Assembly: GCF_029338355.1 (NCBI RefSeq)
Contig: NZ_CP119802.1
Coordinates: 2,480,001 to 2,544,000 of the forward strand
Reading direction: 5' to 3'
DNA length: 64,000 nucleotides
Origin: Halosegnis marinus
GTDB taxonomy: Archaea; Halobacteriota; Halobacteria; Halobacteriales; Haloarculaceae
A program made the position numbers and the translations under genes. The notes under the pieces were generated by a model, which was given only the letters and a program-made list of their open reading frames with translations, did not search any database and had not been told where the DNA came from. Below, in pieces: positions 1 to 8,884 of the stretch. Each line of letters opens with the position of its first letter. Positions within the stretch are counted from its first letter, which is position 1.

Positions 1-1055
1 CGGGTCGCGCCGGTGTCCGACTTGGCAAGGACGGACTTCTGGCCGCGCGTCCCCATCGCGACGACCTCCTCGATGTAGCCGATGACGGAGAGCTCCGTCG
101 TCGTCTCCTGCGGCTTGCGCGGCATACACGCCGGCCGGGAGTCGTCGAGGGTGGCCGCGAGTTCGTAGACGCGCTCCTCGTCCACCTCGCCGCCCGCCCG
201 CTCGATGGCCAGGCGGGCGATGAAGGGCGCGGGCGAGCGGCCGGTCGCCTGGAACAGCCCCTTGAAGCCGGCCGTCGGGTTCACTTCGAGGATGTAGTAG
301 CCGTCGGCGCCCTCCACGATATCGACCCCGGCGTAGTCGAGGCCGACCACGTCGGAGGCGCGCTTTGCCATCGTCTTCACCTCGTCCGTGAGCCCCTCGG
401 TGGCGTTCTCCACGTCGCCGCCGAGCGCGACGTTCGTCCGCCAGTCGCCCTCCGGGGCGTAGCGGTTCATCGCGCCGACGACCTTCTCGCCGACGACGTA
501 GACGCGGAGGTCGGAGTGGCGCTGTTGGTCGTGGTCGATGAAGCGCTGGAGGAACGCCTGCCGGGAGCCGACCATCGGGTTCACCGGCTCGCCGGCGTCT
601 ATCTTCCACGTGCCGCCGCCGTGGGTGCCGATAGCCGTCTTGTAGACGACCTCCTCGCCGAACTTCTCGCGGTCCTCGTTCAGCCGGTCGGCCGACAGCG
701 CCATGAACGCGTCCGGGACGGGGAGGCCCGCCTCCGCGAGCGCGGTGCCGGAGGCGAACTTGTGCATCGCCGTCATCGTCTCCATCGGGTGGTTCAGCAT
801 CGGGCGCATCCGGTCGAGCATCGTCGCCAGCCCGAGCGCCTCCGCCGGCTGTTCCTCCTTCGAGAGCAGCAGGCGGTTCACGATGATATCCACGTCGGGG
901 GCGAGCGTCACCTCGCCGTCGTCGATGTCCACGGAGAGCGTCTCCTCGCGGAGCCACTCCGTCCCGGCCCCGAGGTCGTCCGCCGCGTTCAGGATGGCCT
1001 TCGTCTCCTTCGAGTTGTGGAGGCTCAGCACCCCGACCGTGATGTCGTCGTTCAT
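1..1055 (-). CDS. RimK-type ATP-grasp ligase fused to retropepsin-like (RimK-associated protease) domain, 3' end cut by window
   Basis: About 351 residues are visible. The N-terminal part is an ATP-grasp ligase of the RimK family, which joins amino acids (glutamate in characterised members) to a protein or small acceptor: it carries MVGSRQAFLQRFI and the metal/ATP-binding segment YYILEVNPTAGFKG around residues 250-275. After about residue 320 the chain continues in frame into VIGYIEEVVAMGTRG and ends at the window edge in SDTGATR. The DTGA matches the start of the retropepsin-like putative ATP-dependent zinc protease domain, which is often encoded beside rimK. The start ATG at 1055 faces the start of the next gene across a 90-bp divergent promoter region. 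Its partner on the other strand is an M14 deacylase, a pairing that suggests attachment and removal of amino acids. The family calls are firm; the substrate is unknown. Confidence 0.85.
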   Translation of the reverse strand, partial: MNDDITVGVLSLHNSKETKAILNAADDLGAGTEWLREETLSVDIDDGEVTLAPDVDIIVNRLLLSKEEQPAEALGLATMLDRMRPMLNHPMETMTAMHKFASGTALAEAGLPVPDAFMALSADRLNEDREKFGEEVVYKTAIGTHGGGTWKIDAGEPVNPMVGSRQAFLQRFIDHDQQRHSDLRVYVVGEKVVGAMNRYAPEGDWRTNVALGGDVENATEGLTDEVKTMAKRASDVVGLDYAGVDIVEGADGYYILEVNPTAGFKGLFQATGRSPAPFIARLAIERAGGEVDEERVYELAATLDDSRPACMPRKPQETTTELSVIGYIEEVVAMGTRGQKSVLAKSDTGAT

Positions 1056-1145
1056 TGTCTGACGGGGGTTGCCCCCCGAGAAAGAACTGACGGATGCGCG
1101 CCGCGTCCGACGCGGCTTTTTACGTGCGGCCGGCCGACGGGAGGT

Positions 1146-2162
1146 ATGGTCGCCGGCGCGTTCACGTACGACGGCGGTAGCGTCGCCCCCGGGGAGACCC
1201 AGAACATCCGGTACTCGGTCTCCGAGACGTATCTCGGCGACCCCATCCGCATCCCCGTCACCGTCGTCAACGGCGAGCGGGACGGCCCGACCGCGTTCCT
1301 CTCGGCGGCGGCCCACGGGGACGAACTCAACGGCATCGAGGTCGTCCGGGAGGTCGCCCACGACTGGGACCACACGGACCTGCGGGGGACGCTCGTGTGT
1401 ATGCCCGTGTTGAACGTCCCCGGCTTCATCGCCCAGGAGCGGTACCTCCCCATCTACGACCGCGACCTGAACCGCTCGTTCCCCGGCGACCCCGACTCCA
1501 CGAGCGCGAAGCGCATCGCGAACCGCGTCTTCCGCAACTTCATCGAGCCGTGCGACGTGGGACTCGACTTCCATACCTCGACGCGGGGCCGCACCAACAT
1601 GCTCCACGTCCGGGCGGACATGGACGACCCGGCGGTCGCGCGCGTCGGGAACGCGTTCGCGTCGAACGTCATCATCGACGGGAGCGGCCCGAGCGGGTCG
1701 CTCCGCCGGGAGGCCTCCGAGTCGGGGACCCCGACCATCACGATAGAGATGGGCGAGGCCCACCGCTTCCAGCGCGCGCTCATCGACCGGGCGCTCTCGG
1801 GGACGCTCTCCGTCCTCGCGGAGTTCGGCCTGCGCGACGAGGCGGTCGTCGCGTGGCCCGGCTGGCGCACCGTCATCGACGACGACGTGGAGAAGACGTG
1901 GCTCCGGGCGGACACGGGCGGCCTCGTGGAGATGCACCACGACCGCGGCGCGCTGGTGGAGGCCGACGACCGCATCTGCACCATCACGAACCCGTTCAAG
2001 CAGGACTCCGACGTGGTCCGGGCCCCCTTCACGGGCCTGCTCGTCGGCATCCTGGAGAACCCGCTCGTCTATCCGGGGAACCCCTTGTGCCACCTCGTCG
2101 AACTGGACGATCCGACCCGGCGCGCGCTGGAGAACCAACAGGCCGCCGGGGACCGGCCGTAG
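1146..2162 (+). CDS. Succinylglutamate desuccinylase/aspartoacylase family (M14) zinc deacylase
   Basis: This 338-aa protein is a zinc-dependent amide hydrolase of the AstE/AspA branch of peptidase family M14. Zinc ligands are seen in [13 protein letters not shown] (His and Glu) and the later His of [19 protein letters not shown] is the family substrate-binding motif, and the Glu of TIEMGE fits the general base. A lipoyl-like beta barrel occupies the C-terminal 80 residues. ATG 1146 is chosen because upstream codons in this frame lie over the divergent rimK gene. A short GC inverted repeat followed by TTTTTA lies at 1105-1122, between the two starts. The substrate is probably not succinylglutamate, since no arginine succinyltransferase genes are nearby. 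An N-acyl or peptide-like amide linked to the RimK product is an inference from context. Confidence 0.85.
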   Translation: MVAGAFTYDGGSVAPGETQNIRYSVSETYLGDPIRIPVTVVNGERDGPTAFLSAAAHGDELNGIEVVREVAHDWDHTDLRGTLVCMPVLNVPGFIAQERYLPIYDRDLNRSFPGDPDSTSAKRIANRVFRNFIEPCDVGLDFHTSTRGRTNMLHVRADMDDPAVARVGNAFASNVIIDGSGPSGSLRREASESGTPTITIEMGEAHRFQRALIDRALSGTLSVLAEFGLRDEAVVAWPGWRTVIDDDVEKTWLRADTGGLVEMHHDRGALVEADDRICTITNPFKQDSDVVRAPFTGLLVGILENPLVYPGNPLCHLVELDDPTRRALENQQAAGDRP

Positions 2163-2257
2163 CCGTCGCGGGGGCGACCCCGATACCGGCAAAGCGACGC
2201 GGCGGGAAACGGGGAGAAGGCAACTACTATGTCCGGTGGGTACTGAGACGCGTACGC

Positions 2258-2650
2258 ATGAGTCAATCGTACGACCGGGGCCTCGTCGAGGACTTCGGTC
2301 GGTGGACGGAGTTCTCCGCCGGTATGTGGGCGTGGATATTCCACAAGTTCACCGGCTGGGTCCTCATCGGCTACCTGTTCACCCACATCGCCGTCCTCTC
2401 GACGGCCATGTCGGGTCCCGAGGTGTACACCTCGACGCTACAGGGGCTGGAGGAACTCCTCGTCGTCCGCTTCCTCGAGGTCGGGCTGCTGGCAGTCGCC
2501 GTGTTCCACATCCTCAACGGCGTCCGCCTGCTGTTCGTCGACCTCGGTCTCGGACTGGAGTCGCAGGACCGGAGCTTCTACGCGTCGCTCGTACTGACCG
2601 GGGCCATCGTCGTGGCCTCCGTACCGACCTTCCTCGCGGGGGCCCTCTGA
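2258..2650 (+). CDS. sdhC: Succinate dehydrogenase cytochrome b subunit SdhC
   Basis: This 130-aa membrane anchor has three hydrophobic helices (roughly residues 25-50, 65-90 and 105-128). HKFTGW and the His of LFTHIAVL match the quinone and haem b region of archaeal SdhC. It is the first gene of sdhCDBA, the usual haloarchaeal order, and anchors succinate:quinone oxidoreductase (TCA cycle and respiratory complex II) in the cytoplasmic membrane. The stop codon overlaps the next ATG by one base (TGATG). A TATA-like CTACTATG at about 2224-2231 lies 27-34 nt before the ATG, consistent with a leaderless transcript. Confidence 0.9.
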   Translation: MSQSYDRGLVEDFGRWTEFSAGMWAWIFHKFTGWVLIGYLFTHIAVLSTAMSGPEVYTSTLQGLEELLVVRFLEVGLLAVAVFHILNGVRLLFVDLGLGLESQDRSFYASLVLTGAIVVASVPTFLAGAL

Positions 2651-3021
2651 TGGCGGAGCGCTACTCCTCGTTCGAGCCGAAGGGGACGCGCTGGCTGCTC
2701 CAGCGGCTCACGGCGGCGTTCCTCGTCGTCGTGCTCGCGTTCCACTTCATGACGCTCCACTTCGTCAACCACGCGGCGGACGTCACGTTCCAGGGGACCC
2801 AACTGCGGATGCAGCAGCCGGGGTACTTCGTCACGATGGTCGCGTTCGGCCTCACGGCGACGTTCCACGGCGTCAACGGCATCTACAACGCCCTCGTCAA
2901 CCAGGGCCTCTCCGGCACCGGCAAGACGGCGGTGAAGGGCGTGCTCGTCGTCGCGTCGCTGCTGCTCGCGGTCCAGATAGTCCGCCTCGCGCTCGTCATG
3001 GCGGGTGTCACGATAGCATGA
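2650..3021 (+). CDS. sdhD: Succinate dehydrogenase membrane anchor SdhD
   Basis: This 123-aa protein has three membrane helices (about residues 18-38, 57-80 and 95-118). The first helix is unusually rich in His (FHFMTLHFVNH), which offers candidates for the second axial haem ligand. It pairs with SdhC to form the quinone-binding membrane domain of complex II. Its ATG shares one base with the sdhC stop, and its stop overlaps the sdhB start as ATGA, so translation of sdhC, sdhD and sdhB is coupled. Confidence 0.88.
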   Translation: MAERYSSFEPKGTRWLLQRLTAAFLVVVLAFHFMTLHFVNHAADVTFQGTQLRMQQPGYFVTMVAFGLTATFHGVNGIYNALVNQGLSGTGKTAVKGVLVVASLLLAVQIVRLALVMAGVTIA

Positions 3022-3929
3022 GTACTGGCATAACCGAAACCGAGACGGAGGAGGAACAGACCGAGGCCGTCGGTGCCGCCCGCGCGGCGGGCGAGTCGGC
3101 GTACCAGCAGGCCCGGATGGAGAAGAAGGAGATAGACGAGGCGAACCGCGAGGCGCGACGACAGGCCCGCGAGGCCGTCGAGAACGCCGACCGGACGGTG
3201 GAGCTGAAGGTGTTCCGCTACGACCCCGAGGTCCCCGAGAAGGAGGAGCCCCGGTTCGACTCGTTCCCCGTCCCCTTCTCGAAGGGGATGACGGTGCTCG
3301 ACGCCCTGATGTGGGCGCGCGACCACTACGACTCCTCGCTCACCTTCCGGCACTCCTGCCGGCAGGCCGTCTGCGGCTCCGACGCGCTGTTCGTCAACGG
3401 CAAACAGCGCCTCGGCTGCAAGACGCAGGTCGCGGACCTCGCGGAGCAGGGTGTCCCGAGCACGGTCCGTATCGAGCCGCTCCCGCACGCCGAGGTCGTG
3501 AAGGACCTCGTCGTGGACATGGAGCACTTCTACGACCAGATGGAGTCGGTCGAGCCGTACTTCCAGGACGAGGACACCCCGGACGGCCTGAACGAACAGC
3601 GCCAGTCGCGGGAGAACCGCGAGAAGATCAAGATGTCCACGCGCTGCATCTGGTGTGGCGCGTGCATGTCCTCGTGTAACATCGCGGCCGGCGACAACCA
3701 GTACCTCGGCCCCGCGGCCATCAACAAGGCGTACCGCTTCGCGATGGACGAGCGCGAGGGCGAGGACCTCACGGAACACCGGCTGAACATCATCGAGCAG
3801 GAGCACGGCGTCTGGCGGTGTCAGACCCAGTTCTCCTGTACCGAGGTGTGTCCGAAGGACATCCCCCTGACGGAGCACATCCAGGCGCTGAAGCGCGAGG
3901 CGGTGAAGAAGAACCTCAAGTTCTGGTAA
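3018..3929 (+). CDS. sdhB: Succinate dehydrogenase iron-sulfur subunit SdhB
   Basis: This 303-aa electron-transfer subunit links the flavoprotein to the membrane anchor. The ferredoxin-like N domain carries CRQAVCGSD and a later LGC. The third ligand of the [2Fe-2S] cluster is therefore Asp rather than Cys, as also known in E. coli SdhB. The C domain has CIWCGACMSSC ([4Fe-4S]) and C-x5-C-x3-CP ([3Fe-4S], TQFSCTEVCP). About 60 extra N-terminal residues, highly charged and Glu/Ala/Arg-rich with a predicted coiled-coil look, precede the normal family start. Such acidic extensions are common in haloarchaea. The ATGA overlap with sdhD supports ATG 3018. Confidence 0.93.
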   Translation: MSTGITETETEEEQTEAVGAARAAGESAYQQARMEKKEIDEANREARRQAREAVENADRTVELKVFRYDPEVPEKEEPRFDSFPVPFSKGMTVLDALMWARDHYDSSLTFRHSCRQAVCGSDALFVNGKQRLGCKTQVADLAEQGVPSTVRIEPLPHAEVVKDLVVDMEHFYDQMESVEPYFQDEDTPDGLNEQRQSRENREKIKMSTRCIWCGACMSSCNIAAGDNQYLGPAAINKAYRFAMDEREGEDLTEHRLNIIEQEHGVWRCQTQFSCTEVCPKDIPLTEHIQALKREAVKKNLKFW

Positions 3930-3983
3930 CCGCGCAACAGCCCTAAGAGCGTACAACCCTAACCAACTCACAACCACAGACCA

Positions 3984-5819
3984 ATGCACGAACACGACGT
4001 AATCGTGGTCGGCGGCGGCGGTGCCGGCCTCAGAGCGGCCATCGCGGCCCACGAGGAGGGGGCCGACGTCGCCATCGTCACGAAGCTCCACCCCGTCCGC
4101 TCGCACACGGGCGCGGCGGAAGGCGGTATCAACGCGGCGCTTCGCGACGGCGACGACTGGACCGACCACGCGTACGACACGATGAAGGGGTCGGACTACC
4201 TCGGCGACGCGCCGGCCATCGAGACCCTCTGTCAGGACAGCCCCGGCGAGACCATCCAGCTGGAACACTGGGGAATGCCCTTCTCCCGCGAGGACGACGG
4301 GCGCGTCTCCCAGCGGCCGTTCGGCGGCCTCTCGTTCCCGCGGACCACCTACGCCGGCGCGGAAACCGGCCACCACCTGCTCCACACGATGTACGAGCAG
4401 GTCGTCAAGCGGGGCATCACGGTGTACGACGAGTACTACGTGGCGAACCTCGCCGTCACCGACCACCCGGACCCGGAGGACCGCGAGTGTCACGGCTGTA
4501 TCGCCTACGACATCAAGAGCGGCGACCTCACGGCGTTCAAGGCCACCGGCGGCGTCATCCTCGCCACCGGCGGCGACGGGCAGGCGTTCGACCACACGAC
4601 GAACGCGGTCGCCAACACCGGGGACGGCCCGGCGATGGCGTACCGCGCGGGCGTCCCGATGGAGGACCCCGAGTTCGTCCAGTTCCACCCGACCACGCTC
4701 CCGAGCACCGGCGTCCTCATCTCCGAGGGCGTCCGCGGCGAGGGCGGCATCCTCTACAACAGCGAGGGCGAGCGGTTCATGTTCGAGCGCGGCTACGCGA
4801 ACAACGACGGCGAACTCGCCTCGCGCGACGTCGTCTCGCGCGCGGAACTCACCGAGGTGAACGAGGGCCGCGGCATCGAGGACGAGTACGTCTACCTCGA
4901 CATGCGCCACCTCGGCGAGGAGCGCATCGTGGACCGCCTGGAGAACATCCTCCACCTCGCGGAGGACTTCGAGGGCGTCGACGGGCTGGAGGAGCCGATG
5001 CCCGTCAAGCCCGGCCAGCACTACCACATGGGCGGCATCGAGACGAACGAGAACGGCGAGACCTGCGTCTCCGGGCTGTACGCGGCGGGCGAGTGCGCCT
5101 GCGTCTCCGTCCACGGCTCGAACCGGCTGGGCGGCAACGCCCTCCCCGAACTCATCGTCTTCGGCGCGCGCGCCGGCTACCACGCCGCCGGGCGCGACAT
5201 GGGCGAGGCCCAGATACAGACCGGGCCGAGCGCCGCCATCGAGCACGAGACGGACCTCGACACGCCCGTCTCGCCGGGCGCGCTCGACCGGCCCGACCCG
5301 GACGTGGCCGCCGACGGCGGCGCGGTGACCGCCGACCCGGACGCCGTGGTCGAGTCCGCGCTCGAAACCGAGCGCGAGCGCGTCGAGACGCTGATGGAGC
5401 GCGACGGCATCAACCACGCGGAGATCCGCGCCGACCTCCAGGACGCGATGACCCAGTGGGTGAACGTGTTCCGCGAGAAGGAGGGCCTGCAGAAGGCGCT
5501 CGAAGCCATCCGCGAGTGCCGCGAGCGCTACCAGAACGTCGCCGTGGCGGACCCGTCGCGGACGTTCAACACGGATCTCATCCACACCATCGAGACGCGC
5601 AACCTCATCGACGTGGCCGAGACCATCACGCTCGGCGCCCTGGCGCGCGACGAGTTCCGCGGCGCCCACTGGCGCGCGGAACACCAGGAGCGCGACGACG
5701 AGCACTGGCTCAAGCACACGATGATCGCGTGGAACGACGGCTCGCCGGACCTCTACTACACGGACGTCATCCTGGAGGGCCAGGACAAGGCGTACGAGCC
5801 GAAGATCCGCTCCTACTGA
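3984..5819 (+). CDS. sdhA: Succinate dehydrogenase/fumarate reductase flavoprotein SdhA
   Basis: This 611-aa FAD subunit oxidises succinate to fumarate. VVGGGGAGLRAAIAA is the Rossmann FAD motif near the N terminus. The His of VRSHTGAAEGG is the covalent FAD attachment site. HPTTLPSTGVLISEGVRGEG and the Arg-containing SNRLGGNALPELIVFG match substrate-binding and C-terminal family motifs. The length is normal. The ATG lies 54 nt after sdhB. The spacer is A/C-rich with repeats of CCTAA/CCAAC and no clear TATA, so it is probably still part of the operon mRNA. It is the last gene of sdhCDBA. Confidence 0.95.
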   Translation: MHEHDVIVVGGGGAGLRAAIAAHEEGADVAIVTKLHPVRSHTGAAEGGINAALRDGDDWTDHAYDTMKGSDYLGDAPAIETLCQDSPGETIQLEHWGMPFSREDDGRVSQRPFGGLSFPRTTYAGAETGHHLLHTMYEQVVKRGITVYDEYYVANLAVTDHPDPEDRECHGCIAYDIKSGDLTAFKATGGVILATGGDGQAFDHTTNAVANTGDGPAMAYRAGVPMEDPEFVQFHPTTLPSTGVLISEGVRGEGGILYNSEGERFMFERGYANNDGELASRDVVSRAELTEVNEGRGIEDEYVYLDMRHLGEERIVDRLENILHLAEDFEGVDGLEEPMPVKPGQHYHMGGIETNENGETCVSGLYAAGECACVSVHGSNRLGGNALPELIVFGARAGYHAAGRDMGEAQIQTGPSAAIEHETDLDTPVSPGALDRPDPDVAADGGAVTADPDAVVESALETERERVETLMERDGINHAEIRADLQDAMTQWVNVFREKEGLQKALEAIRECRERYQNVAVADPSRTFNTDLIHTIETRNLIDVAETITLGALARDEFRGAHWRAEHQERDDEHWLKHTMIAWNDGSPDLYYTDVILEGQDKAYEPKIRSY

Positions 5820-5859
5820 CGCTCCCGTCTCTCCCGCGTTTCTCCGTTCTCTTCGCCCG

Positions 5860-6057
5860 CTACAGTCCCAGCGCGCCGAGCAGGTCGTAGCCGACGCCCG
5901 CCCGCTCGACGAGCTTGTAGCCGAGGTAGATGCCGACGATGCCGAGCAGCCCCGGCAGTTCGGGCGGGGCCGGAATCGGCACCTGGATGTACGCGAACAC
6001 GACGCCGAGCAGCGTCCCCGTCGCCAGCGCGAGCACGGAGAGTTCGAGGTTGACCAT
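5860..6057 (-). CDS. XapX domain small membrane protein
   Basis: This 65-aa protein has two hydrophobic segments separated by a turn (about residues 5-25 and 32-50). The segment GTLLGVVFAYIQVPIPAPPE followed by LPGLLGIVGIYLGYKLVE matches the XapX domain (DUF1427), a short membrane protein family of unknown function. It converges on sdhA with a 40-nt gap and starts from ATG 6057, divergent from the sugar nucleotidyltransferase. Confidence 0.85.
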   Translation of the reverse strand: MVNLELSVLALATGTLLGVVFAYIQVPIPAPPELPGLLGIVGIYLGYKLVERAGVGYDLLGALGL

Positions 6058-6136
6058 AGCGGTCGTTCACGCGGGCGGCCAAACGCCTTCCGAACACAGG
6101 CGGTACGCCTTTGCGGCGCCGTGTCGAGCCACGGGT

Positions 6137-7321
6137 ATGCACGCCGTCATCCTCGCAGCGGGGGAGGGGACCCGCATGCGACCGCTCACGGAAACGGTCC
6201 CGAAGCCGATGCTGCCGGTCGCGGACCGGCCGCTCGTCGCGCACACCGCCGACGCCGCGGTCGAGGCGGGTGCGGACACGCTCGTCCTCGTGGTGGGGTA
6301 CGAGGCCGACCGCGTTCGGGAGCACTTCGGGGACGAGTACCGGGGCGTCCCGGTCGAGTACGCGACGCAGGAGGAACAACTGGGAACTGCCCACGCCGCG
6401 GCCGCGGCGCGCGAGCACCTCGACGACGACTTCGTCGTGCTGAACGGCGACGACCTCTACGACCGGGCCGCCCTCGACGCACTGTTCGACGCCTGTCCCG
6501 CGGTGGGCGCCTACGAGGTCGATGACCCGCGGCCGTACGGGGTCTTCTCCATCGCCGACGGCGAGGTGACGGGTATCGTCGAGAAGCCCGAGGAGCCGCC
6601 GTCGAACCGCGTCAACGTCGGCGCGTACCACTTCCCTGCCGAGGCGGCCGACTGGCTCGACGAGGTGGAACTGTCGGAGCGGGGCGAGTACGAGATAACG
6701 GACGTGGTGGAGCGCGTCGTCGAGGCGTACGACGTGACGGCCGTCCCCGTCGAGCGGTGGCTCGGCGTCGGTCGCCCGTGGGAACTGCTCGAAGCGAACG
6801 AGTGGAAACTCGGCGAGCTGGAGCGCCGGCTCGACGGCGAGGTCCACCCCGACGCGGACCTGCGCGGCCCGGTCGTCGTGGAGGACGGCGCGAGGGTGGA
6901 CGCGGGCGTCGTGGTCGAGGGGCCGGCGCTCGTCCGTGCCGGCGCGGACGTGGGACCGAACGCCTACCTGCGGGGCGCGACGCTCGTCGGGCCGGACTGT
7001 CACGTCGGCAACGGCGTCGAACTGAAGAACACGGTCGTCATGGCCGGCGCGAACGTGCCGCACCTCTCCTACGTCGGCGACAGCGTGCTCGGCGAGGGCG
7101 TCAACCTCGGCGCGGGGACGCAGGTGGCGAACCTCCGGCACGACGGCGGCGACGTGCGCGTGACGGTGAAGGGCGAACGCGTCTCGACGGGCCGCCGGAA
7201 GTTCGGCGTCGTCGCCGGCCCCGGCGCGAAGACGGCCATAAACACCTCGCTCAACGCGGGGGTCGTGCTCTCGGCGGGCGCGACGACGACGCCGGGCGAG
7301 TCCGTCGTGCGCGACCGCTGA
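6137..7321 (+). CDS. Bifunctional sugar-1-phosphate nucleotidylyltransferase/acetyltransferase (archaeal GlmU-like)
   Basis: This 394-aa protein has an N-terminal nucleotidyltransferase domain with the signature LAAGEGTRMRPLTETVPKPM (residues 5-24), and EKPEEPPSNRVNVGAY as the metal/sugar region. From about residue 235 there is a left-handed beta-helix of hexapeptide repeats (LRGPVVVEDGARVDAGVVVE and on). This is the architecture of archaeal GlmU-like enzymes that make UDP-GlcNAc or dTDP-glucose-type nucleotide sugars for surface glycans. ATG 6137 is chosen because it begins directly at the conserved MHAVILAAGEG. No other glycan genes are adjacent, so the exact sugar is not clear. Confidence 0.85.
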   Translation: MHAVILAAGEGTRMRPLTETVPKPMLPVADRPLVAHTADAAVEAGADTLVLVVGYEADRVREHFGDEYRGVPVEYATQEEQLGTAHAAAAAREHLDDDFVVLNGDDLYDRAALDALFDACPAVGAYEVDDPRPYGVFSIADGEVTGIVEKPEEPPSNRVNVGAYHFPAEAADWLDEVELSERGEYEITDVVERVVEAYDVTAVPVERWLGVGRPWELLEANEWKLGELERRLDGEVHPDADLRGPVVVEDGARVDAGVVVEGPALVRAGADVGPNAYLRGATLVGPDCHVGNGVELKNTVVMAGANVPHLSYVGDSVLGEGVNLGAGTQVANLRHDGGDVRVTVKGERVSTGRRKFGVVAGPGAKTAINTSLNAGVVLSAGATTTPGESVVRDR

Positions 7322-7369
7322 CCGGGCGCGACCGCGGGGGATTATGACGGGGAGGCCACAAGGGGAGCT

Positions 7370-8233
7370 ATGGCACCGACGAAGCCGGACCTCACGGGGA
7401 GCACGGCCTTTATAACCGGAACCACGCGCGGCATCGGCAAGGCCATCGCGCTCGCGCTGGCCGAGCAGGGCTGTAACATCGTCTCCACGGGGAAGACGAG
7501 CGAGGCGAACGACTACGGCGAGGAGCGCGACCTCGAAGGAACCATCGAGCAGACGGCCCGCGAGTGCGAGGAACTCGGCGTCGAGGCGCTCCCCATCGAA
7601 CTGGACATCCGCGACGAGGACGCGGTCGAGGCCGCCGTCGAGGAGGCCATCGACCACTTCGGCGAGGTGAACATCCTCATCAACAACGCGAGCGCTATCC
7701 AGCCGCTGCCGGTCGAGGACCTGCCCGCGAACCGCTTCGACCTCCTGACGGGCGTGAACGTCCGCGGGACGCACGTCGTCTCCCGGGCGTTCGTCGACCA
7801 CCTCCGCGAGGTCGAGAACGCGTGGATACTGACGAACGCGCCCCCGGTCGCGACCGACCGCGCCCCCGGCTCCGCGGCGTACACGTGGTCGAAGCTCGGG
7901 ATGAGCTTCGTCACGCTGTCGCTCGCGGGGGAACTCGCGGACGACGACGTGGGCTGTAACAGCTTCTGGCCCGTCACGGCCATCGACACGCGCGCCACCC
8001 GCTACTTCGGGATGGGCACCGAGGACGACTGGCGGACGCCCGACATCGTCTCCGACACCGTGCTCGAGATACTGTCGCGCGACCCCGCCGAGTACACCGG
8101 CAACAGCGTGTACGACGAGGACCTGCTCCGCGAGGCCGGCGTGACCGACTTCTCGGTGTACAACCTCACCGAGGGCGACCCGCGGCCGATGTCCGCCCGG
8201 ATGGTGGACGACGACTACGAGCGGCCGTCGTGA
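7370..8233 (+). CDS. HSDL2-like short-chain dehydrogenase/reductase with catalytic Ser replaced
   Basis: This 287-aa Rossmann protein has the cofactor motif TGTTRGIG (16-23), the NNAS motif (105-108) and the active-site Tyr171 and Lys175 (YTWSK). Its closest recognisable relatives are the HSDL2-type SDRs: GIGKAIALALAEQGCNIV, the YTWSKLGMS segment and FWPVTAIDTRA all line up with that subfamily. Where the subfamily has the catalytic Ser (SPP), this protein has Ala157 (TNAPP), so a classical SDR triad is incomplete. It stands alone, 48 nt downstream of the sugar nucleotidyltransferase, with which it may be co-transcribed. Its substrate is unknown. Confidence 0.8.
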   Translation: MAPTKPDLTGSTAFITGTTRGIGKAIALALAEQGCNIVSTGKTSEANDYGEERDLEGTIEQTARECEELGVEALPIELDIRDEDAVEAAVEEAIDHFGEVNILINNASAIQPLPVEDLPANRFDLLTGVNVRGTHVVSRAFVDHLREVENAWILTNAPPVATDRAPGSAAYTWSKLGMSFVTLSLAGELADDDVGCNSFWPVTAIDTRATRYFGMGTEDDWRTPDIVSDTVLEILSRDPAEYTGNSVYDEDLLREAGVTDFSVYNLTEGDPRPMSARMVDDDYERPS

Positions 8234-8291
8234 CGGCGTCAGTTTCGCCGCCGTGCGCACGGCTAAGTGGTCGCCGCCGAACGGTCCGACG

Positions 8292-8471
8292 ATGGTAGAC
8301 CCGACCTCCGACCTCGGTGAGGACGTGGACCCCGACGACGCCCCGCGCTGTGGCACGTGCGGAGAGCCCGTCGTGGACGCGCCGGACCACCGGGTTCTCA
8401 CGTGGGTCGAGGACGACGCGGTGCGGTCGGTCCACTTCTGCGACGACGGCTGTCGCGCGCGCTGGGACTAG
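8292..8471 (+). CDS. Small zinc-finger protein (C-x2-C ... C-x3-C)
   Basis: This 59-aa acidic protein has one likely zinc site: CGTC in the first half, and FCDDGC near the C terminus, with HF preceding the second pair (the VHFCDDGCRARWD ending). This resembles the TRASH/MYM-like small zinc ribbons common in haloarchaea. It may bind nucleic acid or metal; no function is known to me. ATG 8292 follows an ACG-rich leader. The TAG stop overlaps the stop of the opposite-strand gene within one CTAG palindrome at 8468-8471. Confidence 0.65.
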   Translation: MVDPTSDLGEDVDPDDAPRCGTCGEPVVDAPDHRVLTWVEDDAVRSVHFCDDGCRARWD

Positions 8472-8845
8472 CCCGCCGCGCCGCCGGAGACGATGACCGC
8501 GGCGTTGTTGGCGACCACCGCCAACCCCGCGAACAACAGCAGCCCGATGAACACCTCGACCAGCATCGCGAGCGAGCGGCGGCGGTCGGGACCGGTCCGC
8601 TTCAGGAGTTCGGCGAGCGCGTAGAACAGCCCGACGAGCAGCACGAGCGCGACGAGGTTGACGGCGACGAGCGTCCCGACCCCCCGCCGGAGTGCCCACC
8701 TGACCACCGGGTTCGCCTCCGCGCCGACCCCGACCGCGCGCGCCGCGTACACCGTGGTCAGGAGGTCGGCGGCGACGAGCAGGAACAGCGCCGCGGCGAC
8801 GCCCTCCCAGTAGCGGGGGACGACCCGCCCGATTCGGTCCGCCAT
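8468..8845 (-). CDS. DUF5658-like membrane protein
   Basis: This 125-aa protein has three to four hydrophobic segments (about residues 14-33, 58-80 and 92-118). VAADLLTTVYAARAVGVGAEANPVVRWALRR, split around residues 24-55, is typical of DUF5658-type membrane proteins, in which an Asp-x-x-TT and an EANP motif recur. The function is unknown. It ends tail to tail with the zinc-finger gene. An oddity is the shared CTAG stop site. Confidence 0.5.
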   Translation of the reverse strand: MADRIGRVVPRYWEGVAAALFLLVAADLLTTVYAARAVGVGAEANPVVRWALRRGVGTLVAVNLVALVLLVGLFYALAELLKRTGPDRRRSLAMLVEVFIGLLLFAGLAVVANNAAVIVSGGAAG

Positions 8846-8884
8846 ACGCGGGGGTCGGCCCCGGCGACGAAGAGTACACGCCGC

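Noticed and set aside
2883-5717. Very long open frame of over 900 codons opposite sdhB and sdhA
   Set aside because: It is the mirror of high-GC codon use; its product is rich in Arg, Val and His and lacks acidic character and motifs, while the plus strand encodes perfect SdhB/SdhA.
8468-8471. CTAG palindrome as a regulatory or restriction-avoidance site
   Set aside because: It is simply two stop codons of convergent genes that share bases.
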